Assembly (NCBI GenBank): GCA_964493425.1
Contig: CAZBMW010000015.1
Coordinates: 1-60,066 of the forward strand
DNA from: CAYLMG01 sp964493425
GTDB lineage: Bacteria; Planctomycetota; Phycisphaerae; Sedimentisphaerales; Anaerobacaceae
Direction of reading: 5' to 3'
DNA length: 60,066 nt
In this document: positions 1 through 8,895 of the stretch, piece after piece
Layout: each line of letters opens with the position of its first letter
Numbering within the stretch: position 1 is the stretch's first letter
Notes under the pieces: generated by a model
The model's database searches: none
Told to the model about the DNA's origin: nothing
The model's input: only the letters and a program-made list of their open reading frames with translations
Program-made: the position numbers and the translations under genes

Positions 1-93
1 GGTTTTACCGCCTATTTTTGCGGCTGCAAAACCAGCCTCGACGCCTGCATGCCCTGCACCTATAACGATACAGTCGAAGTCATTTTTTTTCAT
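1..93 (-). CDS. mnmG: MnmG (GidA) tRNA uridine modification enzyme, N-terminal fragment
   Basis: Reading the minus strand from the ATG at 93 gives 31 codons to the window edge, so only the N-terminus is present. The peptide carries the FAD-binding dinucleotide fold signature CIVIGAGHAGVEAG (residues 8-21), which is the hallmark start of MnmG/GidA. MnmG works with MnmE to install the carboxymethylaminomethyl group on wobble uridine 34 of certain tRNAs. It overlaps the end of acpS by 14 bases, so the two are probably co-translated at the end of the parvulin-acpS-mnmG operon. Other flavoproteins share the fold, but GAGHAG followed by VEAG fits MnmG best. Confidence 0.85.
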   Translation of the reverse strand, partial: MKKNDFDCIVIGAGHAGVEAGFAAAKIGGKT

Positions 94-511
94 TTTTATT
101 TGCCAGAGCAACAGCCGAAGCTATTGCGAAGTTGGCGGTATGTGTAATGCTGATACTAATCTGATTTATGCCGAGTTTCTTTGCTATTTTTTCGACTTCG
201 CCGGTGAGCTTCACCCCGGGCTGACCGGCGGGATTGTTTATTATTTCTATGTCTGTCCAGGCGATTTTTCCTATCCAGCCGGTGCCCATCATTTTCAGAA
301 CTGCTTCCTTTGCGGCGAAGCGGCCGGCAAGCTTTTCAATTTTGTTTTTGTTCTTTTGGGCGTATTGCTGCTCGGCTTTTGTGAAGATGCGGCTTATAAA
401 TCGTTTACCGTGACGGCTGAGCATATCTTCAATTCTCGGGCAATCGACAAGGTCGATGCCGTGGGAGATGATTTTTAAGTTGTCATTAGAATTAGTCTTT
501 GTTTTTTTCAT
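80..511 (-). CDS. acpS: Holo-[acyl-carrier-protein] synthase
   Basis: About 143 aa, close to the usual 120-140 for AcpS. It transfers 4'-phosphopantetheine from CoA to the serine of acyl carrier protein, activating fatty-acid synthesis in the cytoplasm. Visible motifs are the Mg-binding HGIDLVDCPRIE near the N-terminus, the FAAKEAVLKMMGTG segment (with the conserved Glu) and the C-terminal ISITHTANFAIASAVA. I chose the ATG at 511; the reading frame also runs up to a TTG at 535, but that lies deeper inside the upstream parvulin gene. It overlaps that gene by 20 bases and mnmG by 14, indicating one transcription unit. Confidence 0.93.
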   Translation of the reverse strand: MKKTKTNSNDNLKIISHGIDLVDCPRIEDMLSRHGKRFISRIFTKAEQQYAQKNKNKIEKLAGRFAAKEAVLKMMGTGWIGKIAWTDIEIINNPAGQPGVKLTGEVEKIAKKLGINQISISITHTANFAIASAVALANKNEKK

Positions 512-1604
512 AGATTTTCTGCAAACAGAAGTCAATAAACTCGTCCATATTGGCGATGTCGGCCTGCTGAATGAGTTTTAGTACAATCTGGTCGATAGCC
601 TGCTTTCGGCGTTCGACGAGTATTTGCCTTTTAATTTCTTTTTGCACATCATCGAAAGCTGCTGCTTGTTGTTTTTCTTTCTCGAGCAGTTTCATTATGA
701 AGATATGCTCATCCGTATTGATTGGTCCGATGACCTGTCCCGGCTCGGCATTCTGTGTGTATTTTGCGAGTATGTCGTAAGGCGGGGCCAGAGAGTCCGG
801 ATTGAGTGGTTTCCAGAGTCCGCCGAGCGGCGCCCAGGGGCCGTGCGAGAATTCTTTTGCGAGCTTTTCGAAATCTTCGCCGGCCTGGATACGTTTTAGA
901 ATGGCGCTTGCTCGCTGTTCTGCAGCTTGCCGTCTGGTAGTATTTGGGTCAGCAGGACTTAGTTTGGCCAACTGAATATCGATAAGCTGAAAAGATATTT
1001 TGGGCGGACGTATAAAGAGTTTATCTTTGACGGCGTTATAGTAGTTCATCATTTCACTGAAGGTTACAGGTTTTTCTTCGGGCATTTTGTTCGCGAGGTA
1101 AGACTGGCTGAGAATCATCTTTTTCTGGTACTCCCTGAAGTCCTGCCAGCCGGTGAAGCCATCATTTTTCAGCGATTCTTCGGCTTTTGCGTAGTCGCCG
1201 CCAAATTCTGCAATAAACTTTCTTACTTCGCTTTCGACTGCTTTTTTGAGCTGTTCGTCGATTTGCTCGGAGGAATCAATCTTTGCCTGCTGATAGAGAA
1301 GCAGATTCGATATTTTGTTTATGACGAAGTTCTCGACCTGAGGTTTTGCCTGCTTTTTGAAATTGGCAAGCGATGTTTTTTTTACAAGGTCTGCGTAATA
1401 TACTGTGAGCGGCTCGACGATTTCCGTGCTGGTTATAGTCTCGGTTCCAACGGCGAGGACAAAACCGCCGGTGGGTTCAGGCAGGTTTTCTCTTTGCGGC
1501 TGAGGCATAAGTTCGAGCTCAATATCGGTAAACTGGGGCTTATCCTTCTTGCAGCCGCTGCTGAGGGCGAGCATTATGATTAAGAAAGGAACGAATTTAC
1601 GCAT
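492..1604 (-). CDS. Parvulin-type peptidyl-prolyl isomerase lipoprotein (PrsA/SurA-like)
   Basis: A 370 aa protein with a lipoprotein signal: a short hydrophobic stretch ending in the lipobox LSSGC, then KKDKPQ. This predicts a lipidated periplasmic protein. The N-terminal 190 residues look like a helical SurA_N-type chaperone region. A rotamase domain follows, roughly residues 200-310, with the typical A..ILKRIQAGEDFEKLAKEFS, a glycine-rich GPWAPLGGLWKP stretch and GQVIGPI. It probably helps fold exported or outer-membrane proteins. An RBS-like CGGAG lies about 11 bases before the ATG. It heads the operon with acpS and mnmG. The exact subfamily (PrsA or PpiD/SurA) cannot be told from sequence alone. 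Confidence 0.85.
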   Translation of the reverse strand: MRKFVPFLIIMLALSSGCKKDKPQFTDIELELMPQPQRENLPEPTGGFVLAVGTETITSTEIVEPLTVYYADLVKKTSLANFKKQAKPQVENFVINKISNLLLYQQAKIDSSEQIDEQLKKAVESEVRKFIAEFGGDYAKAEESLKNDGFTGWQDFREYQKKMILSQSYLANKMPEEKPVTFSEMMNYYNAVKDKLFIRPPKISFQLIDIQLAKLSPADPNTTRRQAAEQRASAILKRIQAGEDFEKLAKEFSHGPWAPLGGLWKPLNPDSLAPPYDILAKYTQNAEPGQVIGPINTDEHIFIMKLLEKEKQQAAAFDDVQKEIKRQILVERRKQAIDQIVLKLIQQADIANMDEFIDFCLQKIYEKNKD

Positions 1605-1729
1605 ATTTCAAAACTCCGATTAATTATAATAGTTGTTTTAGGCGTATGATTGTATCCGATAAGGGCATTAAAATCCATAGAAACATTTTTCGAGGAGCAT
1701 TCACGTGGTTTTCAGGTTTAGAAATATTT

Positions 1730-2770
1730 TCATTTGTCCTCAGGATGTTTCAATCTTTTTGTTTTTTCGTATTCGAGCAGGTCGAAAATCAGGATTCCCC
1801 TTCCAATACCGGCCCAGTCACCGAGTTTGGCATATTGAAAAGCCATATATTTTCCATCATCGCTTATGACGGGATTGGAGGCTTTATATCCCGGATAGTC
1901 GGCGAAAAAGGTCAACCTTTCTGTTTTTCCGGAACCATCGAGAGTCAGTTTGTAAATATCGTCATATTGATATCCTCTCGGATAGTGCTTGTCGCATTCA
2001 ACGGTTGTGTATTTTCCGTCGGGGAAGATTCCTTCAGGCTCGTCGTATTGATTTGGGGCGTTTGAATGATTTATTACTTTGCCGGTTTCGATATTAAGGC
2101 CGAAAACCTCGGTTCCCTGATATCCATAAGCAGTGAAGGTAAGCTCTTTTTCATCGGGGGGCCTGAAGTTCTGGGTTTCGAGAGAACATCTGAAAGGCAA
2201 ATTGTTGGCGTCGAATATTTTTTTCTTGTTTGCGATTTCCGGTTTTCCGTTTTCATAAACGATATCAGCCAAATAAAAGCAGTTGTTTCGTGTCCAGGCG
2301 ATTTTCAAATTTCTCCGCGAGACGGCGGGACCTTCCGAGCAGTGCTCACCGAGCGGTACCGGCGGTCCGGAGAGGTCTTTTTTTAATACCCAAAGTTGGG
2401 CGTTTTTTTCGCTTCGGCCGTCCGGTGGGTTATCGGGGTCAAGACGCTTCGGGCCGGAAAGAAGTATGTCGCCATTGCTCAGATACAATGCCCGTGTGTA
2501 GCCTGTATGATAATAATGGTGTGTCATCGGCTTGAGCTTGCCGCTTGCCAGCTCGACTTCATACACATCGCCGAAGGTTTTTTCGAGGAACAGTATTTTT
2601 TTGCCGTCGTGCGAGAAGTCCGCTCTCTGCCCGAATGGTGTAACCTGCTTTATGTACGGCGGCAGTTCATCGAGCGGTGATTTGCCGTTCTTGTCGTTTG
2701 CTCTGAGATTGTTTGCCGATAGAATCGCCGCAATAATTAATAGCATAATTTTATTTATTCTTTGTATCAT
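1730..2770 (-). CDS. Exported TolB/PD40-type beta-propeller protein
   Basis: 346 aa with a Sec-like signal peptide (hydrophobic residues about 8-24, ending near LRAND). The mature part shows repeated propeller blades of the PD40/TolB kind: a hydrophobic strand followed by an SHDGKKILF or SDDGKYMAFQ turn, with FPDGKYTTVECD and LSNGDILLSG as further copies. The start is supported by AAGGAG nine bases upstream. It overlaps the end of mfd by 20 bases and so may be translated with it, but no functional link is evident. Such propellers bind proteins or sugars; the actual role is unknown. About 125 bases without a recognisable feature separate it from the parvulin gene. Confidence 0.75.
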   Translation of the reverse strand: MIQRINKIMLLIIAAILSANNLRANDKNGKSPLDELPPYIKQVTPFGQRADFSHDGKKILFLEKTFGDVYEVELASGKLKPMTHHYYHTGYTRALYLSNGDILLSGPKRLDPDNPPDGRSEKNAQLWVLKKDLSGPPVPLGEHCSEGPAVSRRNLKIAWTRNNCFYLADIVYENGKPEIANKKKIFDANNLPFRCSLETQNFRPPDEKELTFTAYGYQGTEVFGLNIETGKVINHSNAPNQYDEPEGIFPDGKYTTVECDKHYPRGYQYDDIYKLTLDGSGKTERLTFFADYPGYKASNPVISDDGKYMAFQYAKLGDWAGIGRGILIFDLLEYEKTKRLKHPEDK

Positions 2771-5700
2771 AATTGTTTCTCCTTGATTTTTTATCAGGTA
2801 CAGCGAGGATTTTTTTCAGTATGTTAATCAGCGTTTGCGGTTCGAGATAATTTTTTGGCAGGTGTAGGTAAACGGTTTTATCATCAGAGACTATGATTTT
2901 TCCTGCAATGTTTTTGAATAGTTTTTTTTCTTTATTATTTATTTTTTGTGCAAATGAAAAAATCAGGCTTTTACCTGAAGCAACAATTGCTTTTATACTG
3001 AGCTGCGCAGCTTTGATTTTCAACTCCGTTAAATCGAGCAGCAATTTGACCTCGTCCGGGACAGGGCCGTAAAGGTCGTTTAATTCTGCGGCCAGGTCTT
3101 TTATTTGCTGCAGTGTCTTGGCGACGGCAAGCTTGCGGTAGACTTCCATTCGGTGCCTGTCGGCTGGTATGTAATTCTTCGGTATATAGGTCGTGATACC
3201 GACATCGAGGACAGCAGCAGGGATTTTTTCATCAGGCTGATTTTTTAGTCTTCTGACGGCTGCAGCGAGAAGCTCGCAATACATCTGGTAGCCGACGAGC
3301 TGAATATGGCCGGATTGCTCGGCACCGAGTATGTTGCCTGCGCCGCGAATCTCAAGGTCACGCAGGGCGATGCGAAAGCCTGCGCCGAGATGTGAATAGT
3401 CCTCAATAGCCTTTAGCCTTCTGGCGGCAAGTGGAGTAATGGTTCTTTTTTGCGGCAGGAGCATATAGGCATAAGCTTTGTGCTTGTACCTTCCGACGCG
3501 CCCGCGGAGCTGGTGCAATTCTGCCAGGCCGAAGCGGTCAGCGTTGTCGATGAAAATTGTGTTGGCGTTCGGGATGTCGAGTCCGGATTCGATAATAGTT
3601 GTGCAGACGAGGACGTCAATTTTGCCTTCGACAAAATCAATCATAGTTTTTTCGAGCTGCTCTTTTTTCATTCGGCCGTGGGCTATTGCAATTTGGGCTT
3701 TCGTCTGTTCGAGCAGTTTGAAGATTTCAAATGCTTTTTTATCTATGGTTTTTACCCTGTTATGCAGAAAGAACACCTGGCCTGAGCGGTTGATTTCACG
3801 GATGACGGCTTTTTTGATTAGCTCTTTATTATAGCCGGTGACATTGGTTACTATGCTTCTTCTGTCGAGAGGCGGCGTTGCCAGCGAGCTTATGTCGCGC
3901 AGGCCTAATAGTGACATATGAAGGGTCCTGGGTATCGGTGTCGCGGTCATTGTTAAGATATCGACGTTGACCCTCATTTTTTTAAGTTTCTCTTTCTGTT
4001 TGACGCCGAACCGCTGCTCCTCGTCGATAATCAACAGGCCGAGGTTTTTGAAGCCGACATCGCCGCTCAGCAGGCGATGTGTTCCTATCAGGATATCGAC
4101 CTTTCCTTCCTTTGTGCGTTTGATTATGTCTGCTGTTTGCTTCGAGGTTTTGAAGCGGTTGAGTATTTCGATGCAGACGGGGAAGTCAGCGAATCTTTCG
4201 GTGAAGGTTCTGCCGTGCTGTACGCATAGCACTGTGGTCGGCACTAGTACGGCGACCTGCTTATTGTTCTCGACAGTTTTGAAAGTAGCCCGCATAGCAA
4301 GCTCGGTTTTTCCGTAGCCGACGTCGCCACAAAGGAGCCTGTCCATAGCAACCGGCTGCTGCATATCGTTTTTGATATCTTCGGCAGCGGTTATCTGGTC
4401 GGGCGTCTCCTGGTAGGGAAAAGATTCTTCGAATTCTCTCTGCCAGTTCGAATCGGCGAAAAAGGCAAAGCCTCCTGCAAGCTGTCTTTTTGCCTGGACA
4501 TCAAGCAGCTCGACAGCGAGATCCTCAATTGCTTTTGCTACTTTACTTTTTTGCTTCTGCCATTTTTTCGAGCCGATTTTGCTGAGGTTCGGTCTTTTGG
4601 GAGAGGTGCCGATGTATTTTTGGATGAGGTTGATATTGCTGACGGCGACGTGAACCTTGACGTCATCCGCGTATTTGATAGTCAAGTGCTCGCTGGTGCC
4701 GGTTTTTTGTTTTATTGTCTCTACGCCGGTGAATTTACCGATGCCGTATGAGGCGTGGACGACATAATCGCCGGGCACAAGGTCTGCAAGGGTATCTATC
4801 GGTGCGCTCGGCCGCATCGGACGTTGCAATCTTCGAAGAGCGAACTGGCCGAATAATTCGTGGTGGCTGATTACGATTGTGCTCAGTGAGCTTATGACAA
4901 AGCCCTGATGAATAAAGCCTTTTAAAAGATTGAAATTTGTCGGCAGTTTTTTGTTCGTCTGCTTTATAATTTCACTGACTCTCTGGATTTCAGCAGAGCT
5001 TTCACAGTACAGATATACTTTTTTTGCCTGTTTTGCTTCGTTTATCAACTGTTCAAGAGCAGCCTTGTGAGATGCCCAGGCGCCGGTTGCCTTGTGCTGA
5101 TAGGGCTGGGTGCTCTTGATGTTGAGTTTTATGAAATCTTTTTCAGCAGCTGCGAATCTGCATATATGCAGTTGAGGAAAATTCTGTACGGCTTTGTAAA
5201 TATCCTGCCATTTATGAAGCTTTGATGGGTTTTCCACTCTTGCAAGATACAGCTCTGCAACCTCTTCGATTTCAATTGGTTCATCTAAAATGATAAGCGT
5301 CTGAGGTGGCAAGAGATTAATGAAAAGCTCCTTTTCTTTTTGGTCGGTTCCGGATGCGGCTGATATTATGTCGATGGCCTCGATTTGTTCGAGAGAACGC
5401 TGCGTGTCGAGATTTATTATTCTGATGCTCTCGATAATATCAGCGAAAAACTCGATTCTGATTGCAGCCTCGGTTTTTGTGAAGTCCTGCAGTTTAGATT
5501 TTTCAGTGAAGGCTAAATTTGCAGCGACGGGAGCGAAGATATCAATAATGCCTCCTCTGCGGGCGAACTGGCCGGGCAGGTCGATTTTATCGACGTTTTC
5601 AAAATTGTTATCCACGAGCCATTGAATAATATCTTCCGGAGATAACTGCTTATTGACGGACAATTTCAGGCTCTCAGCTTCGAGTGCGCCTTTTTTCGGT

Positions 5701-6110
5701 ACCGGCTGGCAAACGGCCTGTATCGATGCGGGAATTAAAAAGTCCTTATTATTGTTGATAAGTCTGAGGATTAGTTTCAGTCTTTGTGCTCTTATTTCGT
5801 CGGTTGCGTCCGGGGCTTGCTCCTCGTCTTCCCAAGCGGGCAAGGATTCGATGTTTTTTGCACCGAAGGTCTGCAGGTCGTCGACGGCATTGTCGGCGTC
5901 ATCGATATGCGGGCGGATATAAAGGATAGGGATTTTAAGCTGTTCTGATATGTAAGCTGTCAATAAAGGCGCAAAGGACCCCCAGCTTCCCTCAACTTTT
6001 ACCTGCCCCTTTGATTTCAGGGCTTGCTTTAGTCGGGAGAGTATTGTTGCAACTGCCTTATCTTTTCCAATGTCCACCGGCTTGTATTTTAATCGAAATC
6101 GCGTAAGCAA
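2751..6110 (-). CDS. mfd: Transcription-repair coupling factor Mfd
   Basis: 1119 aa, within the normal length for Mfd (about 1100-1170). Mfd is a DNA translocase that pushes or removes RNA polymerase stalled at lesions and recruits UvrA. In order I see an N-terminal UvrB-homology region, the RNA-polymerase-interacting domain around residues 440-510 (PGDYVVHASYGIGKFTG), the helicase domain with Walker A GDVGYGKTELA near residues 593-603 and the DEEQRFG box near 694. The second RecA-like lobe follows with HNRVKT, TTIIESGLDIPNANT and QLRGRVGR, and then the C-terminal TRCF domain. No truncation or frame break is visible. A minus-strand terminator-like hairpin just upstream separates it from transketolase. 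Confidence 0.97.
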   Translation of the reverse strand: MLTRFRLKYKPVDIGKDKAVATILSRLKQALKSKGQVKVEGSWGSFAPLLTAYISEQLKIPILYIRPHIDDADNAVDDLQTFGAKNIESLPAWEDEEQAPDATDEIRAQRLKLILRLINNNKDFLIPASIQAVCQPVPKKGALEAESLKLSVNKQLSPEDIIQWLVDNNFENVDKIDLPGQFARRGGIIDIFAPVAANLAFTEKSKLQDFTKTEAAIRIEFFADIIESIRIINLDTQRSLEQIEAIDIISAASGTDQKEKELFINLLPPQTLIILDEPIEIEEVAELYLARVENPSKLHKWQDIYKAVQNFPQLHICRFAAAEKDFIKLNIKSTQPYQHKATGAWASHKAALEQLINEAKQAKKVYLYCESSAEIQRVSEIIKQTNKKLPTNFNLLKGFIHQGFVISSLSTIVISHHELFGQFALRRLQRPMRPSAPIDTLADLVPGDYVVHASYGIGKFTGVETIKQKTGTSEHLTIKYADDVKVHVAVSNINLIQKYIGTSPKRPNLSKIGSKKWQKQKSKVAKAIEDLAVELLDVQAKRQLAGGFAFFADSNWQREFEESFPYQETPDQITAAEDIKNDMQQPVAMDRLLCGDVGYGKTELAMRATFKTVENNKQVAVLVPTTVLCVQHGRTFTERFADFPVCIEILNRFKTSKQTADIIKRTKEGKVDILIGTHRLLSGDVGFKNLGLLIIDEEQRFGVKQKEKLKKMRVNVDILTMTATPIPRTLHMSLLGLRDISSLATPPLDRRSIVTNVTGYNKELIKKAVIREINRSGQVFFLHNRVKTIDKKAFEIFKLLEQTKAQIAIAHGRMKKEQLEKTMIDFVEGKIDVLVCTTIIESGLDIPNANTIFIDNADRFGLAELHQLRGRVGRYKHKAYAYMLLPQKRTITPLAARRLKAIEDYSHLGAGFRIALRDLEIRGAGNILGAEQSGHIQLVGYQMYCELLAAAVRRLKNQPDEKIPAAVLDVGITTYIPKNYIPADRHRMEVYRKLAVAKTLQQIKDLAAELNDLYGPVPDEVKLLLDLTELKIKAAQLSIKAIVASGKSLIFSFAQKINNKEKKLFKNIAGKIIVSDDKTVYLHLPKNYLEPQTLINILKKILAVPDKKSRRNNYDTKNK

Positions 6111-6136
6111 ACAATCTTTGAATTTTTGCGGATAAT

Positions 6137-6163
6137 CAAAAAGGCGAGCTTGGGGCTCGCCTT
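6137..6163 (-). terminator. Rho-independent terminator after transketolase
   Basis: On the minus strand AAGGCGAGC, a five-base CCCAA loop, and GCTCGCCTT form a perfect 9-bp stem followed by a short T run (TTT then GATT). It lies about 30 bases after the transketolase stop and 27 bases before the mfd start, so it should separate the two units. mfd then needs its own promoter or relies on read-through. Confidence 0.85.
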
Positions 6164-6191
6164 TGATATAGATTCGTTTAAGTAAATATTT

Positions 6192-8195
6192 TTATCTTCC
6201 TAATGATTTTTTTGCGGCGGCGATGGCGTCTTCGGCTGTTATGCCGAATTTTTCGAAGCAGATTTTGCAAGGTGCAGATGCACCAAAAGACGACATACCA
6301 ATGAAGATGCCTTTATCGCCCAGCCACTTATGCCAGCCTAATTCTACACCAGCTTCAATGCCGACCCTTGCTTTTGTTTGCGGCGGCAAGACTGAGTTTT
6401 TATAGGCATTGTCCTGTTTTTCAAAAAGCTCCCAGCAGGGCATACTTACGATTTGAGCTTTTATGTTTTCAGCGGCGAGTTTTTGTGCGGCTTCGATTAC
6501 GATGCCGACCTCCGAACCGGTTGCCAAAAGAAGGACGTCAGGATTCTCTGCCTTTTTGAGGACATAGGCGCCTCTGTAGAGATTTGCTGCTGAGCCGTAC
6601 TGCTGCTGGTCGAGGACAGTTAAGCCCTGCCTTGTCAGGCAGATTGCGACAGGGCCGTCTTTATACCCAAGAATAAACTTCCAGGCCTGTGCGGTCTCGT
6701 TGGCGTCGGCTGGCCGGAAAACGAGCAGATTCGGTATAGCCCGAAGAGCAGCTACGTGCTCGACAGGCTGATGTGTCGGGCCGTCCTCGCCTACGCCGAT
6801 ACTGTCGTGAGTAAAGACAAAGATGGACGGATAGCCCGACATAGCCGCTACCCTGATTGCCGCTCTCATATAGTCACTGAAGACAAGAAACGTTCCGCCA
6901 TAAGCTCTTAAAGTCCCGCTGACGGATATACCGTTCAGGATAGCACCCATTGCATGCTCTCTTATGCCGAAATGGATATATCTTCCTGCGTTATTGTCTT
7001 TTTGGAAATCATCGGCACCTTCGAAACGGGTGATGTTCGAAGGCGTAAGGTCTGCTGAGCCGCCAAGTATCGTCGGCAGATGAGGCATAAGAGCATTGAG
7101 TGTCGCCCCCGAGGCCTTTCGAGTGGCAACTGAGCCACCTGCCTCGAATTTTGGCAGAAGCTGGTCTATATCGACAGGAAGTTTTCCTCCCGAGGCGTCT
7201 TCTAATTGTTTTGCGAGGTCAGGATAAGCTTTGGAGTATTTTTTTATCAGCCTGTTCCATTTGGCCTCTGCGCGTTTGCCTTTACTAACAGCCTGGAGCA
7301 TAAATTCATTTACCTGCTCCGGGATAAAGAAGGTTTTTTCGCTGTCCCAGCCGAAATTTTTCTTTGTGAGCTTAATCTCGTCCTCGCCCAGCGGTGAGCC
7401 GTGAGACGAAGCGGTATCCTGCTTGTTGGGGCTGCCGTAGGCGATGTGCGTGCGTAGCTTTATGATTGCCGGTTTGCCTTTAGAACGTTTTGCTTTTTTG
7501 ATTGCTTTTTCTATTCGCTCGAGGTCATTGCCGTCACCATCGACAACAATGACATTCCAGCCGTAAGCTTTGTAACGTTTAGTGACATCCTCGGTGAATG
7601 CAAGTGAGGTGTTGCCGTCGATAGTGATGTGATTGTCGTCGTATATTACAATGAGGTTGTCGAGGCCAAGATGTCCCGCGAGTGAGCTTGCCTCTGCTGT
7701 AACGCCTTCCTGCAGGCATCCGTCACTTGCTATTGCGAAGATTTTATAGTCGAAGATGGCAAAGCCGTCCCTGTTAAATTGATTAGTCAGATACTTTTGA
7801 GCTATAGCCATACCGACGGCGTTTGCCAGACCCTGTCCGAGCGGCCCTGTGGTAACTTCAATACCGAGATTCGGCTCATATTCGGGATGGCCGGGAGTCT
7901 TACTTGCCCATTGCCTGAAGTTTTTTAAATCATCGAGGCTCATATCGTAGCCTGTCAGATGCAGCAAAGAATACAGCAGCATACTGCCATGGCCGGCTGA
8001 AAGGACGAAGCGGTCGCGATTGAGCCATTTTGGATTGGCGGGGTTGTGGCGCATCAGTCTTGTCCAGAGGACATACGCAGCAGGTGCCATGCCCATAGGC
8101 ATCCCGGGATGGCCGGATTTGGCCTTCTGGACGGCATCGGCAGCGAGAAAACGAATCGTTTGAATACACAGTTCGTCGATTGCTGATTCATTCAT
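6192..8195 (-). CDS. tkt: Transketolase
   Basis: 667 aa, the usual length for bacterial transketolase. It moves a two-carbon ketol unit between pentose-, heptose- and hexose-phosphates using thiamine diphosphate. Motifs visible are GHPGMPMGMAP near the N-terminus, SAGHGSMLLYSLLHL, TGPLGQGLANAVGMA and the ThDP/Mg-binding ASDGCLQEGVTAE. Later come the pyrimidine-domain HFGIREHAMGAILNG with the conserved Glu, and FTHDSIGVGEDGPTHQPVEH. SDG replaces the more common GDG in the ThDP motif, which is tolerated in the family. With xylA and xylB in the same window it would carry xylulose-5-phosphate into central metabolism. The 132 bases before the start hold no clear promoter. Confidence 0.96.
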   Translation of the reverse strand: MNESAIDELCIQTIRFLAADAVQKAKSGHPGMPMGMAPAAYVLWTRLMRHNPANPKWLNRDRFVLSAGHGSMLLYSLLHLTGYDMSLDDLKNFRQWASKTPGHPEYEPNLGIEVTTGPLGQGLANAVGMAIAQKYLTNQFNRDGFAIFDYKIFAIASDGCLQEGVTAEASSLAGHLGLDNLIVIYDDNHITIDGNTSLAFTEDVTKRYKAYGWNVIVVDGDGNDLERIEKAIKKAKRSKGKPAIIKLRTHIAYGSPNKQDTASSHGSPLGEDEIKLTKKNFGWDSEKTFFIPEQVNEFMLQAVSKGKRAEAKWNRLIKKYSKAYPDLAKQLEDASGGKLPVDIDQLLPKFEAGGSVATRKASGATLNALMPHLPTILGGSADLTPSNITRFEGADDFQKDNNAGRYIHFGIREHAMGAILNGISVSGTLRAYGGTFLVFSDYMRAAIRVAAMSGYPSIFVFTHDSIGVGEDGPTHQPVEHVAALRAIPNLLVFRPADANETAQAWKFILGYKDGPVAICLTRQGLTVLDQQQYGSAANLYRGAYVLKKAENPDVLLLATGSEVGIVIEAAQKLAAENIKAQIVSMPCWELFEKQDNAYKNSVLPPQTKARVGIEAGVELGWHKWLGDKGIFIGMSSFGASAPCKICFEKFGITAEDAIAAAKKSLGR

Positions 8196-8327
8196 TGGGT
8201 ATTTTCCTTTCTTAGATGAATAATATTTTTAGCTGTAGAGTCCAAAAACGAATCAAGAATAATAACGGCAAAAGAGGTTTTCTGCAAGTGTTTTTATATT
8301 GGGAAAAAAAGAACAGCAGCTTTGAGT

Positions 8328-8870
8328 TCACGGCTTTTGTTGCGGCTTGAGTATGAATTCTGTTGAGAGTCTCTTGTTGTCAGGTAAAAGACAGGTTGCC
8401 TGTAGTATATAGTCCTGATTTGAAGCGGCTTCGAATTCAAGGTTGAATTCGTATGCCCGCAAAAAATCCAGCCAGTGAATATTGTTGACTGCTGGCTCTG
8501 TGAGGTAGATATTCGGCTGGATAAAGAGTCTTTTGCCTTTCGGCTCTGCTGACCTCAGAACTCTCTGGTATAATTCGAAGCGAAAGATGCCGGGCCATTT
8601 CTTCTGACAATTGAACGAGTCAAGCAGGCTGACATAAACTTTTATTGTTGCATTTTGCCTGCTGTCAATAGTCATTTTAGTCAGAGGCATAATTTCGATT
8701 TTATCGGGAGCGAAGCCGCTGTCGATGCAGCTTTGCGATTCGTCCCGAATAATTTGCTTTTGCGCTGTTTTTCCTGGCGACTGTGGCTCACAGCCGATGA
8801 TTGAAGCCAGAGTGCAGCAGATAATTATTTTTAGTGCAAAGGTTGTTTTTTCTATTTTTATTAAAATCAT
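8328..8870 (-). CDS. Small lipoprotein of unknown function
   Basis: 180 aa if translation starts at the ATG at 8870, which has an AAAGGA ribosome site six bases upstream. The frame extends to 8912, but that part is lysine-rich and would overlap ribBA. The N-terminus has a lysine, a hydrophobic core (FALKIIICCTLASIIGC) and the lipobox SIIGC, so the product should be lipidated and periplasm-facing. The rest is a beta-rich domain without a motif I recognise (VYVSLLDSFNCQKKWPGIFRF, ATCLLPDNKRLSTEFILKP). It follows ribBA by 25 bases and is probably the last gene of that operon. I do not recognise the family. Confidence 0.6.
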   Translation of the reverse strand: MILIKIEKTTFALKIIICCTLASIIGCEPQSPGKTAQKQIIRDESQSCIDSGFAPDKIEIMPLTKMTIDSRQNATIKVYVSLLDSFNCQKKWPGIFRFELYQRVLRSAEPKGKRLFIQPNIYLTEPAVNNIHWLDFLRAYEFNLEFEAASNQDYILQATCLLPDNKRLSTEFILKPQQKP

Positions 8871-8895
8871 TTTTTCCTTTGTCTTTTTACCTTTT